Part shown: piece after piece, positions 25,818 to 34,297 of the stretch | How the letters are laid out: each line of letters opens with the position of its first letter | Numbering within the stretch: the stretch's first letter is position 1 | Source of the DNA: Sphingomonas sp. CROZ-RG-20F-R02-07 | GTDB taxonomy: Bacteria > Pseudomonadota > Alphaproteobacteria > Sphingomonadales > Sphingomonadaceae | Length of the DNA: 64,000 nt | Assembly (NCBI RefSeq): GCF_022662335.1 | Contig: NZ_JAKNQJ010000005.1 | Location: 182,904 to 246,903, forward strand | Direction: 5' to 3' | Made by a program: the position numbers and the translations under genes | The notes under the pieces: generated by a model | Seen by the model: the letters and a program-made list of their open reading frames with translations, nothing else | What the model was told of the DNA's origin: nothing | Database searches by the model: none

Positions 25818-26759
25818 TCAGTCGTGGAAGGGTTCGACCGACTGGATCCGGCCGCGCAGGAAGATGTCGGCGACGAGGCGCAGCGGGCTGACGTCGACAT
25901 CGGACACGCCGGCCCGGACGATCGCGGCGAAGCGGCTGTAGAGCCCGGGATATTCGCCGTGAAGATCAACGTTCGCGGTCGGTGCGGCGGCATCGTCGAT
26001 CGACAGCTCCGCGCCGCCCTTGGCCAGTTTCAGCGTGCCGGCATCCGTCTCGACCACGATGTCCCAACTTTGCGGGCCCTCCTGGCGGAAATCGAGATCC
26101 ATTTCGATCGGCGTGCCGCCGGTGTCGCGGAACGCGACGCGCGCGGCGATCGGCGCGGCACGATTGGCGGGAATGTCGAGTTCGGCCTCTTCCACGAAGA
26201 ACGGCCGCGGCAGGATCCGCGTCGCGATCGACAGCGCGTTGATGCCGGGATCGAACACGCCGAACCCGCCCGGTTCCCAGATCCAGTCCTGCCCCGGATG
26301 CCAGATGCGCACATCCTCGCGCCAGACGATCCGGGCACTGTGGATGGTGCGGTCGGCGAGCCAGTGGCGCGCCGGCTCCACGCCGTCGGCGAAGCGCGAA
26401 TGCCAGCTGGCGAACAGGCTCACGCCGCGCGCGGCGGCGGCGTCGCGCAGCGCGATCGCCTCGGCGAGCGTCGCGGCGGGGGGCTTTTCGAGAAAGACGT
26501 GCCAGCCCTGTTCGATTGCGAATTGCGCGATCGCGCGGCGCACCTGCGGCGGCGTGCACAAGGCCACCGCATCGACGGCCACGCCGCTGGCGGCCAATTC
26601 GCGGATGTCGTGGAAGAACGGCCGGCCGTCGATGCTGGCGCCGCTGCGGCTGACGGTGGCCGCAAGATCGAATTTGGAGGTGCCCGCGATCGCGGGCAGA
26701 TGCTGATCGTGGGCGATCTTGCCCATGCCGACGAGCGCGAGGCGGATCGGCGCGGTCAC
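25818..26759 (-). CDS. Gfo/Idh/MocA-family sugar 1-dehydrogenase (galactose/L-arabinose 1-dehydrogenase-like)
   Basis: A 313-residue oxidoreductase. The Rossmann motif IRLALVGMGKIAHDQHLPAI binds NAD(P), VALCTPPQVRRA is the second strand block, and FLEKPPAAT carries the E-K-P catalytic lysine. Length and sequence pattern match proteobacterial D-galactose 1-dehydrogenase and L-arabinose 1-dehydrogenase of this family, which oxidise the sugar to its lactone. The start is GTG at 26759, overlapping the stop of the FAH-family gene (GTGA). The locus supplies both galactose and arabinose, so either sugar or both may be the substrate. Confidence 0.85.
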   Translation of the reverse strand: MTAPIRLALVGMGKIAHDQHLPAIAGTSKFDLAATVSRSGASIDGRPFFHDIRELAASGVAVDAVALCTPPQVRRAIAQFAIEQGWHVFLEKPPAATLAEAIALRDAAAARGVSLFASWHSRFADGVEPARHWLADRTIHSARIVWREDVRIWHPGQDWIWEPGGFGVFDPGINALSIATRILPRPFFVEEAELDIPANRAAPIAARVAFRDTGGTPIEMDLDFRQEGPQSWDIVVETDAGTLKLAKGGAELSIDDAAAPTANVDLHGEYPGLYSRFAAIVRAGVSDVDVSPLRLVADIFLRGRIQSVEPFHD

Positions 26760-27781
26760 AGTGCGCGCACCGAAACGGATGCGGCATCGGCGATCGTCAG
26801 CGGGTTGCGCAGCGGCAGCGCGAAGGGCGCCGCCGCGATCTCGAACACGTCGCCGGCCCGGGTCGCCACATGATCGGCGAACGACAGGGTGGCCGTTCCG
26901 AAGAAATGGACATGGATGTCGCCCGCGCGCCGGAAGCCCGGATATTTGAAGTGATGCGCCTCCAGATTGGCGAGATGGTGCGACATATTGTCCTCTCCGG
27001 TCAGGAACGGCTTTTCCCACAGCGTCGCGCCGTCGCGGACGATCCGGCTGGTGCCGCGAATATCGGCCGGCGGTTCGCCCAGCAGCAGTTCCGCGCCCAA
27101 GGCCGCCTGCCGCAGCTTGGAATGCGCCAGCCACAGATAGTTATGGCGTTCGGTGACATGGTCGCTGAATTCGTTGGCGAGCGCGACGCCCAGCCGCCAG
27201 GGCGTGCCGTCCTCGCCGATCAGATAGATGCCGGCCAGCTCGGGCTCCTCGCCGCCATCCTGCGCGAAGGCGGGAGACGCCAGCGGCCGTTCCGGGCCGA
27301 CCAGCGACTGGCCGTCGCCCTTGTAGAACCATTCGGGCTGCTGGCCGGTAATGCCCGTCGCCGGCTTGCCGCCCTCGACCCCTTCCAGGAACATGCGCAT
27401 CGAATCGGTCGGCCGCTCGGCGCTGGCGGCGGCCTTGTGCATCGCATCACGCCCCGCGGCCGAGCCGAGATGCGTGAGCCCCGTGCCCGCCAGCACCAGG
27501 CGGGCGGTATCGGGATGATCGATCGCGGGCAGCAGGCGCCCCGCGGCGAGCTCGGCGGCCGGATCGACGCGCGCGCCATCAGCATGCCGCCGGGCGGTGT
27601 CGAGCAACGAGGCGCCCTCGGCGATGGCGATCAGCGCCAGCTCGCGCGTGGTCGCCACACCCGAGAGGAACGTCGCCGCGTCGCCCTCCGCCAGGATGAC
27701 CCGTCGCTGCCCGTCATCGTCGCGATGCTGGAGCAGGCGGGGCTGCACCAGGTTGGGCTGGCGCATATCGGTGGCGGTCAT
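26756..27781 (-). CDS. FAH-superfamily 2-keto-3-deoxy-pentonate dehydratase-like (AraD1/GguC type)
   Basis: A 341-residue protein of the fumarylacetoacetate hydrolase fold. Typical segments are EWFYKGDGQSLVGPERPL, the metal-site region AGIYLIGEDGTPWRLGVALANEFSDH, and the C-terminal GDIHVHFFGTATLSF. This fold includes the Caulobacter XylX-type 2-keto-3-deoxy-D-xylonate dehydratase and AraD1/GguC proteins of sugar loci. Placed between alpha-ketoglutarate semialdehyde dehydrogenase and a sugar 1-dehydrogenase, it most likely dehydrates 2-keto-3-deoxy-L-arabinonate to alpha-ketoglutarate semialdehyde. That reaction is inferred from context; a 2,4-diketo-3-deoxypentonate hydrolase role is the alternative. 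Confidence 0.82.
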   Translation of the reverse strand: MTATDMRQPNLVQPRLLQHRDDDGQRRVILAEGDAATFLSGVATTRELALIAIAEGASLLDTARRHADGARVDPAAELAAGRLLPAIDHPDTARLVLAGTGLTHLGSAAGRDAMHKAAASAERPTDSMRMFLEGVEGGKPATGITGQQPEWFYKGDGQSLVGPERPLASPAFAQDGGEEPELAGIYLIGEDGTPWRLGVALANEFSDHVTERHNYLWLAHSKLRQAALGAELLLGEPPADIRGTSRIVRDGATLWEKPFLTGEDNMSHHLANLEAHHFKYPGFRRAGDIHVHFFGTATLSFADHVATRAGDVFEIAAAPFALPLRNPLTIADAASVSVRAL

Positions 27782-27839
27782 CGCGGATCCTTCCCCTTCG
27801 GAGCGCAGACGGGCCGTCGGCCGCCTGCGCTCTCATTAT

Positions 27840-27874
27840 TTGTCCGGCAATAAAGAGTGCGGCGTGACCGTCAA
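27840..27874 (-). promoter_or_regulatory. Candidate GntR operator and weak promoter before the FAH-family gene
   Basis: On the minus strand TTGACG (27874-27869), a 16-base spacer and TATTGC (27852-27847) could form a promoter. The palindrome-like TTGTCCGGCAA on the plus strand at 27840-27850 overlaps this -10. It resembles the sites at 21072-21082 and 29418-29428 with one arm mismatch. Confidence 0.4.
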
Positions 27875-29403
27875 GCGGGTTTGCCGTCGACCAGCTTCGG
27901 GCCGTCCGCCCCGTCGCGCAATTCGGCGGGCAACAGCATTTCGGGGAGGTCCTGATAGCAGACCGGGCGCAGGAAACGGTCGATCGCCATCGTCCCGACC
28001 GAGGTCGAGCGGCCGTCCGACGTGGCGGGGAAGGGGCCGCCATGCACCATCGCATGCGCCACCTCGACGCCGGTCGGCCAGCCATTCGCCATGACGCGGC
28101 CCGCCTTGCGCTCCAGGATCGGCACCAGCCGGCGCGCATCGTCATGATCCGCCGGATCGAGATGCAGCGTCGCGGTCAACTGGCCCTCGACCGATTCGAG
28201 CACGGTCGCCAGCTCGTCGAGATCGCGACAGCGGACCACCAGCGAGGAGGCGCCGAACACCTCCTCGGTGAGCGCGGGATCGGCACGGACGGCGGCGGCG
28301 TCGGTGGCGAACAGGCGTGCCATCTCGCTCGCGACGCCATCGCCTTCGAGCCCGGCGGCGAGCTCGCGCACCGCGGGATTGCCCGCCAGCGCGGCGGTGC
28401 CCTTCGCGAAGGCGGCGCGGATGCCGCCGGTGAGCATCGGCTGCGGCGCATGCTTGCCGAGCGCGGCGGCGGCGGCGGCCTCGAACGCGTCGAGCCCCTC
28501 GTCCTCGATCGCCAGCACGAGCCCGGGATTGGTGCAGAACTGCCCCGATCCCATCGTCAGCGAACCGACGAATGCCTCGCCCAGCGCGGCGCCGCGTGCG
28601 GCGAGCGCGGCGGGCATCAGCACCACCGGGTTCACGCTCGACATCTCGGCATAGACCGGGATCGGCACCGCGCGCGCCTGCGCCAGCCGGACGAGCGCGA
28701 GCCCGCCGCCGCGCGAGCCGGTGAAGCCCACCGCCGCGATCCGCGGATCCTGCACCAGCGCGGCGCCCAGATCGTTGCCGGGGCCGCGGACATGGCCGAA
28801 CACGCCGTCGGGCATGCCGGTGCGCTTGGCCGCCGCGCGGATCGCGCCGGCCACCATCGCGTCGGTATTGGGATGCGCGGGATGGCCCTTGACGATCACC
28901 GGGCAGCCGGCCGCCAGCGCAGCGGCGGTGTCGCCGCCCGCGGTGGAAAAGGCGAGCGGGAAGTTCGACGCGCCGAACACCGCCACCGGGCCGAGCGGCA
29001 TCATCCGCAGGCGCAGATCGGGGCGGGGCAGGGGCTGGCGATCGCGCATCGCGGGATCGATCCGCACCTGTCGCCAGCGGCCGTCGCGCACCACCTGGGC
29101 GAACAGCTTCAACTGGCCGACGGTGCGGCCGCGCTCACCCGTGGTGCGGCCGAGCGGAAGCCCGCTCTCGCGCGCGGCCATGGCGGGCAGCGCGTCGCCC
29201 AGCGCCATGATCTCGTCGCCGATCGCCTCCAGAAAGGCGGCGCGTTCCTCGGCGCCGATCGCGCGATAGGCATCGAACGCGGCGGCGGCGGCGGCGCATG
29301 CCTCGGCCACGTCCGCCAGCGTGCTGGCAGCATGCGCCGGCTCGATCGGTTGCGCGGTGGCCGCGTCGATCCCGTGAAATTCCTGCACGTCCGGGCCTGC
29401 CAT
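27871..29403 (-). CDS. Alpha-ketoglutarate semialdehyde dehydrogenase (NADP-type aldehyde dehydrogenase)
   Basis: A 510-residue aldehyde dehydrogenase of the group that oxidises 2,5-dioxopentanoate to 2-oxoglutarate, the last step of oxidative pentose routes. Diagnostic features are VAVFGASNFPLAFSTAGGDTA, a VGFTGSRGGG nucleotide-loop region, the general-base region VYAEMSSVNPVV and the catalytic cysteine in MGSGQFCTNPG, a signature of this group rather than of ordinary ALDHs. GAGG is eight bases ahead of the ATG at 29403; a GTG just before it is less likely. First gene of the minus-strand operon with the FAH and Gfo/Idh genes. Confidence 0.9.
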   Translation of the reverse strand: MAGPDVQEFHGIDAATAQPIEPAHAASTLADVAEACAAAAAAFDAYRAIGAEERAAFLEAIGDEIMALGDALPAMAARESGLPLGRTTGERGRTVGQLKLFAQVVRDGRWRQVRIDPAMRDRQPLPRPDLRLRMMPLGPVAVFGASNFPLAFSTAGGDTAAALAAGCPVIVKGHPAHPNTDAMVAGAIRAAAKRTGMPDGVFGHVRGPGNDLGAALVQDPRIAAVGFTGSRGGGLALVRLAQARAVPIPVYAEMSSVNPVVLMPAALAARGAALGEAFVGSLTMGSGQFCTNPGLVLAIEDEGLDAFEAAAAAALGKHAPQPMLTGGIRAAFAKGTAALAGNPAVRELAAGLEGDGVASEMARLFATDAAAVRADPALTEEVFGASSLVVRCRDLDELATVLESVEGQLTATLHLDPADHDDARRLVPILERKAGRVMANGWPTGVEVAHAMVHGGPFPATSDGRSTSVGTMAIDRFLRPVCYQDLPEMLLPAELRDGADGPKLVDGKPA

Positions 29404-29417
29404 CACTCGATCCTCAT

Positions 29418-29464
29418 ATGTCCGACAACCGTGCCTTTATAGGGTCGGGCCGGCGCGACGGCAA
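29418..29464 (-). promoter_or_regulatory. Promoter of the alpha-KGSA dehydrogenase operon with palindromic operator
   Basis: Minus strand: TTGCCG (29464-29459), a 17-base spacer, TATAAA (29441-29436), with predicted start near 29429. The palindrome ATGTCCGACAA (plus strand 29418-29428) begins right at that start point and ends 14 bases before the ATG. The position is ideal for a repressor. I infer it to be the site of the GntR-type regulator of this locus. Confidence 0.6.
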
Positions 29465-29578
29465 CAACGCGGCGGATTTGGCAGAGCCCCGCGCGCCCGG
29501 CCCTTGCGAGCGCGGACAGGATTTCTTACGGATCGCGTCCGTCGACGGCGCCGCCGCATGACGCTGCGAAAAGCCGGA

Positions 29579-29600
29579 ATCCGGTTGGGATCCGGTTGGG
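29579..29600 (+). repeat. Tandem 11-bp direct repeat upstream of the SDR gene
   Basis: ATCCGGTTGGG occurs twice head to tail (29579-29589, 29590-29600), 28 bases before the SDR start, with further CCGG cores on both sides (near 29573 and 29607). An 11-base period places the repeats on one face of the helix, as for a cooperative activator or repressor; no regulator can be named. Confidence 0.45.
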
Positions 29601-29627
29601 AAAAGTCCGGCTGTAAAAAGGATCGTC

Positions 29628-30377
29628 ATGAGCAAGACCGCCCTCATCACCGGCGCGACCTCGGGTATCGGGCGAGCCGCGGCCATCGCCTTCGCCGCCG
29701 CCGGCTGGCGCGTCATCGCGACCGGGCGGCGGGCGGACCGGCTGGAGGCGCTGCGTGCCGAGATCGGTGCCGATCGGCTGCACCCGGCGGTCTTCGACAT
29801 CTGTGACGAGGCCGCGCGCGATGCGGCGCTGGCGGACCTGCCGGACGCGTTCCGCGACATCGATCTGCTCGTCAACAATGCCGGCCTCGCGCTCGGCACC
29901 AAGCCCGCGCAGCAATCCGACCTGGCGCAGTGGCACACCATGATCGCGACGAACGTCTCCGCGCTCGTGTCGCTCACCCACCGGATGCTGCCGGGCCTGA
30001 TCGAACGGCGCGGCGCGATCATCAACCTGTCGTCGGTGGCCGCCACCTATCCCTATCCCGGCGGCAACGTCTATGGCGGCACCAAGGCGTTCGTCACGCA
30101 GTTCACGCTCGGCCTGCGCTCCGATCTCCACGGCACGGGGGTGCGAGTCACCGCCATCGAGCCGGGCATGGTGGAAACCGAGTTCACCGTGGTGCGCACC
30201 GGCGGCGACCAGGCCGCCTCCGATACGCTCTATGGCGGGGCCACGCCGATGACCGGCGGCGACATCGCCGCGACCTTGCTGTGGGTGGCCGAACTGCCGC
30301 CGCATCTGAACATCAACCGGCTCGAGCTGATGCCGGTCAGCCAGTCGTTTGCGGGGTTCCAGGTCGCGCGGGGCTGA
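29628..30377 (+). CDS. SDR-family oxidoreductase (YdfG-like 3-hydroxy acid dehydrogenase)
   Basis: A 249-residue classical short-chain dehydrogenase. The cofactor motif is TGATSGIGRAAA (residues 9-20), NNAG follows at about 84, the catalytic Ser is in IINLSSVAATYPYPGG, and the Tyr/Lys pair in VYGGTKAF. The pattern YPYPGGNVYGGTKAFVTQF is typical of the YdfG group, NADP-dependent 3-hydroxy acid or malonic semialdehyde dehydrogenases. It is followed after 37 bases by the SMP-30 lactonase, so it may belong to the sugar-acid locus or simply share its promoter. Confidence 0.9.
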   Translation: MSKTALITGATSGIGRAAAIAFAAAGWRVIATGRRADRLEALRAEIGADRLHPAVFDICDEAARDAALADLPDAFRDIDLLVNNAGLALGTKPAQQSDLAQWHTMIATNVSALVSLTHRMLPGLIERRGAIINLSSVAATYPYPGGNVYGGTKAFVTQFTLGLRSDLHGTGVRVTAIEPGMVETEFTVVRTGGDQAASDTLYGGATPMTGGDIAATLLWVAELPPHLNINRLELMPVSQSFAGFQVARG

Positions 30378-30414
30378 GCGTCGGGCGTCGTGCCGCGACG
30401 CCATCAGGGGGAGA

Positions 30415-31302
30415 ATGCGAGTGTCGATGATGAAGCAACCGGATGTGACCGTCGCCTGGGAAGTGGGGGCGCTGCTCGGCGAGGGGCCCGCCTGGATCAC
30501 GGCGGATTGCGCCTTGTGGTTCGTCGACATCAAGCGCGGCAACCTCCACCGGCACGATCCGGCGACTGGTGAAAATCGCAGCCTGGCGATCGGCGGCAGC
30601 CCCAGCTTCGTGCTGCCTGACGATGACGGCGCGCTGCTGGTCGGCAATGGCCGCGCGTTGCAGCGGGTGGTGGACGGGCGCGTGTCCGAGACGATCGCGA
30701 CGATCGCCATGCCCGCGCACAATCGTACCAACGACGCGACGGTCGATCCCGCCGGGCGCCTGTGGCTGGGCACGATGGACGACGGGGAAACGCAGGCCAC
30801 GGGCGCGGTCTACCGGTTCGACGATCGCGGGGTCACGCCGGTCGGCGGCGCGTGCACGATCACCAACGGCCCCGCGATCAGCGCGGACGGGCGCTGGCTC
30901 TATCATGTCGATACGCTGGGCGGCACGATCTGGCGGTTCGACATCGCCGCGCGGAACACGCTGGAGGACGGCACGCTGTTCGCGACGATCGCCCCCGAAC
31001 ACGGCCATCCGGACGGCGTGACGCTCGATGCGGAAGGCCATCTCTGGGTGGGGCTATGGGGCGGCTGGGCGCTGCGGCGTTACGCGCCCGACGGCACGCT
31101 CGTCGGCGAGGTCGCGATGCCCTGCGCCAACGTGACCAAGATGGCGTTCGGCGGCCCCGATCTGCGCACCGCCTTCGTGACGACCGCGAGCGTCGGCCTG
31201 TCCGACGCGGATCGGGCGCGCCAGCCGCTGGCGGGCAGCCTGTTCACCTTCGCCGCGCCGGTGGCCGGATCGCCGCTGCCGCGCATCGCACTGCCACGCT
31301 GA
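30415..31302 (+). CDS. SMP-30/gluconolactonase-family lactonase
   Basis: A 295-residue six-bladed beta-propeller of the SMP-30/LRE type. Metal ligands are visible as the Glu in LLGEGPAW, the Asn in TITNGPAISADGRWLY and the Asp in HPDGVTLDAEGHLW, with NRTNDATVDPAGRLWLGTM the substrate-loop signature. It would open the aldono-lactone (arabino- or galactono-lactone) made by the Gfo/Idh dehydrogenase. Start is uncertain: ATG 30415 is very close to GGGGGAG, while GTG 30421 or ATG 30427 have better spacing. Same operon as the SDR gene. Confidence 0.88.
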   Translation: MRVSMMKQPDVTVAWEVGALLGEGPAWITADCALWFVDIKRGNLHRHDPATGENRSLAIGGSPSFVLPDDDGALLVGNGRALQRVVDGRVSETIATIAMPAHNRTNDATVDPAGRLWLGTMDDGETQATGAVYRFDDRGVTPVGGACTITNGPAISADGRWLYHVDTLGGTIWRFDIAARNTLEDGTLFATIAPEHGHPDGVTLDAEGHLWVGLWGGWALRRYAPDGTLVGEVAMPCANVTKMAFGGPDLRTAFVTTASVGLSDADRARQPLAGSLFTFAAPVAGSPLPRIALPR

Positions 31303-31339
31303 CCGGACGCGGGGTCAGGGAAGAGGGGCGGGGAGCGGA

Positions 31340-31870
31340 TCAGCCCTCGCGCCACCGGCCGGGCGCGAGGCCGTCGAGCGTCCAGTCGCCGATCCGCGAC
31401 CGGACGAGGCGGAGCGTCGGATGCCCCACCCCTGCGGTCATCCGGCGCACCTGGCGGTTGCGGCCCTCGCGGATGGTCAGCCGCAGCCAGGCGTCGGGCA
31501 CGGTCTTGCGGAAGCGCACGGGCGGGTCGCGCGGCCAGAGCGCCGGGTCGTCGATCCGCGCGACGTCGGCCGGGCGCGTCGGCCCGTCGTTGAGCGTGAT
31601 CCCGCAGCGGAGCCGATCGAGCGCCGCCTCGTCCGGATCGCCCTCCACCTGGACCAGATAGGTCTTGGGCAGCTTGAAGCGCGGATCGGCGATGCGCGCC
31701 TGCAACGCGCCGTCGTCGGTCAGCAGCAACAACCCCTCGCTGTCGCGGTCGAGCCGGCCGGCGGGATAGACGCCCGGCCGGTCGATGAACCCCGCCAAGG
31801 TCGCGCGTGCGCCACCATCGGTGAACTGCGCCAGCACGCCATAGGGCTTGTTGAACAGGATCAGCGTCAT
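31340..31870 (-). CDS. RluE/RsuA-type 23S rRNA pseudouridine synthase
   Basis: A 176-residue pseudouridine synthase without an S4 domain, the size of Rlu[14 protein letters not shown] is motif I, the catalytic aspartate is in [17 protein letters not shown], and [11 protein letters not shown] is the RsuA-family C-terminal signature. It isomerises a uridine in 23S rRNA. The ATG at 31870 overlaps the stop of the nitroreductase (ATGA), so the two are co-translated. Confidence 0.93.
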   Translation of the reverse strand: MTLILFNKPYGVLAQFTDGGARATLAGFIDRPGVYPAGRLDRDSEGLLLLTDDGALQARIADPRFKLPKTYLVQVEGDPDEAALDRLRCGITLNDGPTRPADVARIDDPALWPRDPPVRFRKTVPDAWLRLTIREGRNRQVRRMTAGVGHPTLRLVRSRIGDWTLDGLAPGRWREG

Positions 31871-32559
31871 CCGGCGGCGGGATCGAAGCCGTGGAAGACC
31901 GCGAACGCATCCACCGGCTCGCGCGCGGCGATCACGCCGTTCACCGGCGCACCCGGATCGGCATAGCCGAGCGCCATGCCCGCCACGACATATTCGTCGT
32001 CCGGCACCGACAGCACGCGCCGGGTCACGCTCCAGAACAGGTTCCACGCGCCCTGCGCGCAGGTGTCGAGCCCGTGATCCTTCGCCGCCAGCATCAGCGT
32101 CTGCATGAACATGCCGATGTCGAGGAAGCTCATCGCGTCGAGCTCCTTGTCGATCGTGAAGATCAGGCCGACGGGCGCATCGAAGAAGGCGTAGTTGCGG
32201 CCCCATTGCCGCCAGCTCGCCGCATCGTCGCCGCGCGCGATGCCCAGGCGCGAATACATGTCTTTGCCGAGCGTGCGCATCCGCGAGAGATAGGGTTCCT
32301 TGCGCTTGCCGGTGCGCGGAAATTCGGCGCTGTCGTCGGCGGGCTTCGTCTCGCGATGCGCCAGGACTTCGCAGACCAACCGCGCGCGCACCGCGCCCGT
32401 CACCACATGCACCTTCCACGGCTGGACGTTGGTGCCCGATGGCGAACGCGATGCGATGTCCAGCAGCCGGTGCACCAGATCGAGCGGCACCGGATCGTCG
32501 CGAAACGCGCGGACGGAGCGTCGCGCGCGGACCAGTTCGTCGAATTCCATCGTCTTCAT
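31867..32559 (-). CDS. Nitroreductase-family FMN oxidoreductase
   Basis: A 230-residue nitroreductase-fold flavoprotein. [15 protein letters not shown] and [17 protein letters not shown] form the FMN phosphate-binding region; [19 protein letters not shown] and the C-terminal [14 protein letters not shown] are family hallmarks. It likely reduces quinones or nitro compounds with NAD(P)H in the cytosol. The ATG at 32559 follows CGGGAGCG closely; ATGs at 32550 and 32583 are alternatives. Overlaps the pseudouridine synthase start by four bases; no functional link between the two is evident. Confidence 0.9.
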   Translation of the reverse strand: MKTMEFDELVRARRSVRAFRDDPVPLDLVHRLLDIASRSPSGTNVQPWKVHVVTGAVRARLVCEVLAHRETKPADDSAEFPRTGKRKEPYLSRMRTLGKDMYSRLGIARGDDAASWRQWGRNYAFFDAPVGLIFTIDKELDAMSFLDIGMFMQTLMLAAKDHGLDTCAQGAWNLFWSVTRRVLSVPDDEYVVAGMALGYADPGAPVNGVIAAREPVDAFAVFHGFDPAAG

Positions 32560-32711
32560 CGCTCCCGCTATTGGATGGCTCATAGGTCGGGACGCACCAG
32601 GCCGAAAGGCCGGTCGCGCTTGGCGTGGACGCTGATGCACCGTGGATGGTTGTGCGTTTGCGGCGTTGCTGCAAAGATCGGCGGATCCGGATTTCGAGGA
32701 GCCCGTCCGTC

Positions 32712-34241
32712 ATGCCAAGCCTGCGCCCATTTCCTGCCCGTCGGTCACGATCGCGCGCCTGGCTCGCCGCGGCGCTGATCGCGGCGCTTCCGGGCGCGGC
32801 CTTTGCGGACGACGCGCAAACGACGACCACCGTGGAGAAAAAGGCCGCGGACGACGTGAAGCTGCCACCGCTTCCCGCGGACCGGACGATCGCGCAGACC
32901 GCGACCATCGGCGGCCGGACGCTCGCCTACAAGGCCACGGTCGGCACGATCCCGGTGCGCGACGAGAAGGGCAAGACGATCGGCGAGGTGGTCTACACCG
33001 CCTATACGGTGCCGGGGCGCGATCCCGCCCGCCCGGTCACCTTCGCGTTCAACGGCGGGCCCGGCGCCTCGTCGGTCTATCTCAACCTCGGCGCGGTCGG
33101 CCCCAAACGGATCCAGTTCGGCGCGCAGGGCAACGCCCCCTCCGACACGCCGATCGCGACCGACAATGCCAATAGCTGGCTCGATTTCACCGATCTCGTC
33201 TTCATCGATCCGATCGGCACCGGCTTCAGCCGCAGCCTGGTGGATGCGGACCAGACGAAGAAGGCGTTCTACGCCAACGATCCCGACATCAAATATCTCT
33301 CCAAGATCGTCTATGACTGGCTGGTGAAGGAGGGGCGGCTGCGATCGCCCAAATATATCATGGGCGAAAGCTATGGCGGCTATCGCGCGCCGCGCATCGC
33401 CTATGAGCTGCAATCGCAGATCGGCGTCGGGGTCAGCGGCATCGTGATGGTCTCGCCCTATCTCGATCCGGCGTCGGGCGACGGCGCGACCGCGCTGTCC
33501 CCGCTGCCTTGGATGATCGACCTGCCGTCGATGGCGGCGGCCAATCTGGAGCGGCAGGGCAAGTTGACGCCCGCCGCCATGGCGCAGGTGGAGGCCTATA
33601 CCCGCGGCGATTTCGCGCGCGACCTGCTGCGCGGCCGGTCCGATCCCGAAGCGACCGGGCGGATCGTCACGCAGGTGACGCAGTTGACCGGGCTCGACCC
33701 CGCGCTCGTGAAGCGGCTCGGCGGCCGCGTCGACAGCCGCACCTATCTGCGCGAGGCGCACCGCGCCGACGGCACGATCGGCAGCGTCTATGATTCGAAC
33801 GTCACCGCCTTCGATCCCTTTCCCTGGTCCGCCGAGCAGCGCTCCAACGACCCGATCCTCGATGCGCTGATCGCGCCGACGACCAGCAGCATGGTCGATT
33901 TCGTCACCCGCGAGGTCGGCTGGAAAACCGATGCGCGCTATAATGCGCTGTCGTTCGCGGTGAACCAGGCCTGGGATCGCGGCAAGCCCGACGACACGCC
34001 GGTGAGCGACCTGCGCAAGGCGATCGCCAACGATCCGCACATGCGCGTGCTGATCGTGCATGGCTGGGACGATCTGTCCTGCCCGTTCTTCGCCTCGCGC
34101 CTGATCGTCGACCAGATGCCGGCGTTCGGCCAGGCCGAGCGCGTTCGGCTGCGCGTCTATCCCGGCGGGCACATGTTCTACAGCCGCAGCGATAGCGGCG
34201 CCGCGCTGAAGCAGGATGCGCAGGCGATCTATCGGGGTTGA
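32712..34241 (+). CDS. S10-family serine carboxypeptidase-like peptidase
   Basis: A 509-residue exported alpha/beta-hydrolase peptidase. A signal peptide with arginine-rich start ([23 protein letters not shown]) is cleaved near residue 33. The oxyanion block [12 protein letters not shown], the nucleophile Ser in [12 protein letters not shown], the Asp region [14 protein letters not shown] and the His in PGGHMFYSR match family S10. It would remove C-terminal residues of peptides in the periplasm. Followed after 56 bases by an S9 peptidase on the same strand, suggesting joint peptide degradation. Confidence 0.92.
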   Translation: MPSLRPFPARRSRSRAWLAAALIAALPGAAFADDAQTTTTVEKKAADDVKLPPLPADRTIAQTATIGGRTLAYKATVGTIPVRDEKGKTIGEVVYTAYTVPGRDPARPVTFAFNGGPGASSVYLNLGAVGPKRIQFGAQGNAPSDTPIATDNANSWLDFTDLVFIDPIGTGFSRSLVDADQTKKAFYANDPDIKYLSKIVYDWLVKEGRLRSPKYIMGESYGGYRAPRIAYELQSQIGVGVSGIVMVSPYLDPASGDGATALSPLPWMIDLPSMAAANLERQGKLTPAAMAQVEAYTRGDFARDLLRGRSDPEATGRIVTQVTQLTGLDPALVKRLGGRVDSRTYLREAHRADGTIGSVYDSNVTAFDPFPWSAEQRSNDPILDALIAPTTSSMVDFVTREVGWKTDARYNALSFAVNQAWDRGKPDDTPVSDLRKAIANDPHMRVLIVHGWDDLSCPFFASRLIVDQMPAFGQAERVRLRVYPGGHMFYSRSDSGAALKQDAQAIYRG

Positions 34242-34297
34242 GTGCGCCCGCCGTCCGCTTATGATCCTGTAACTGAACAATTTTCCGGGGAACCGTC

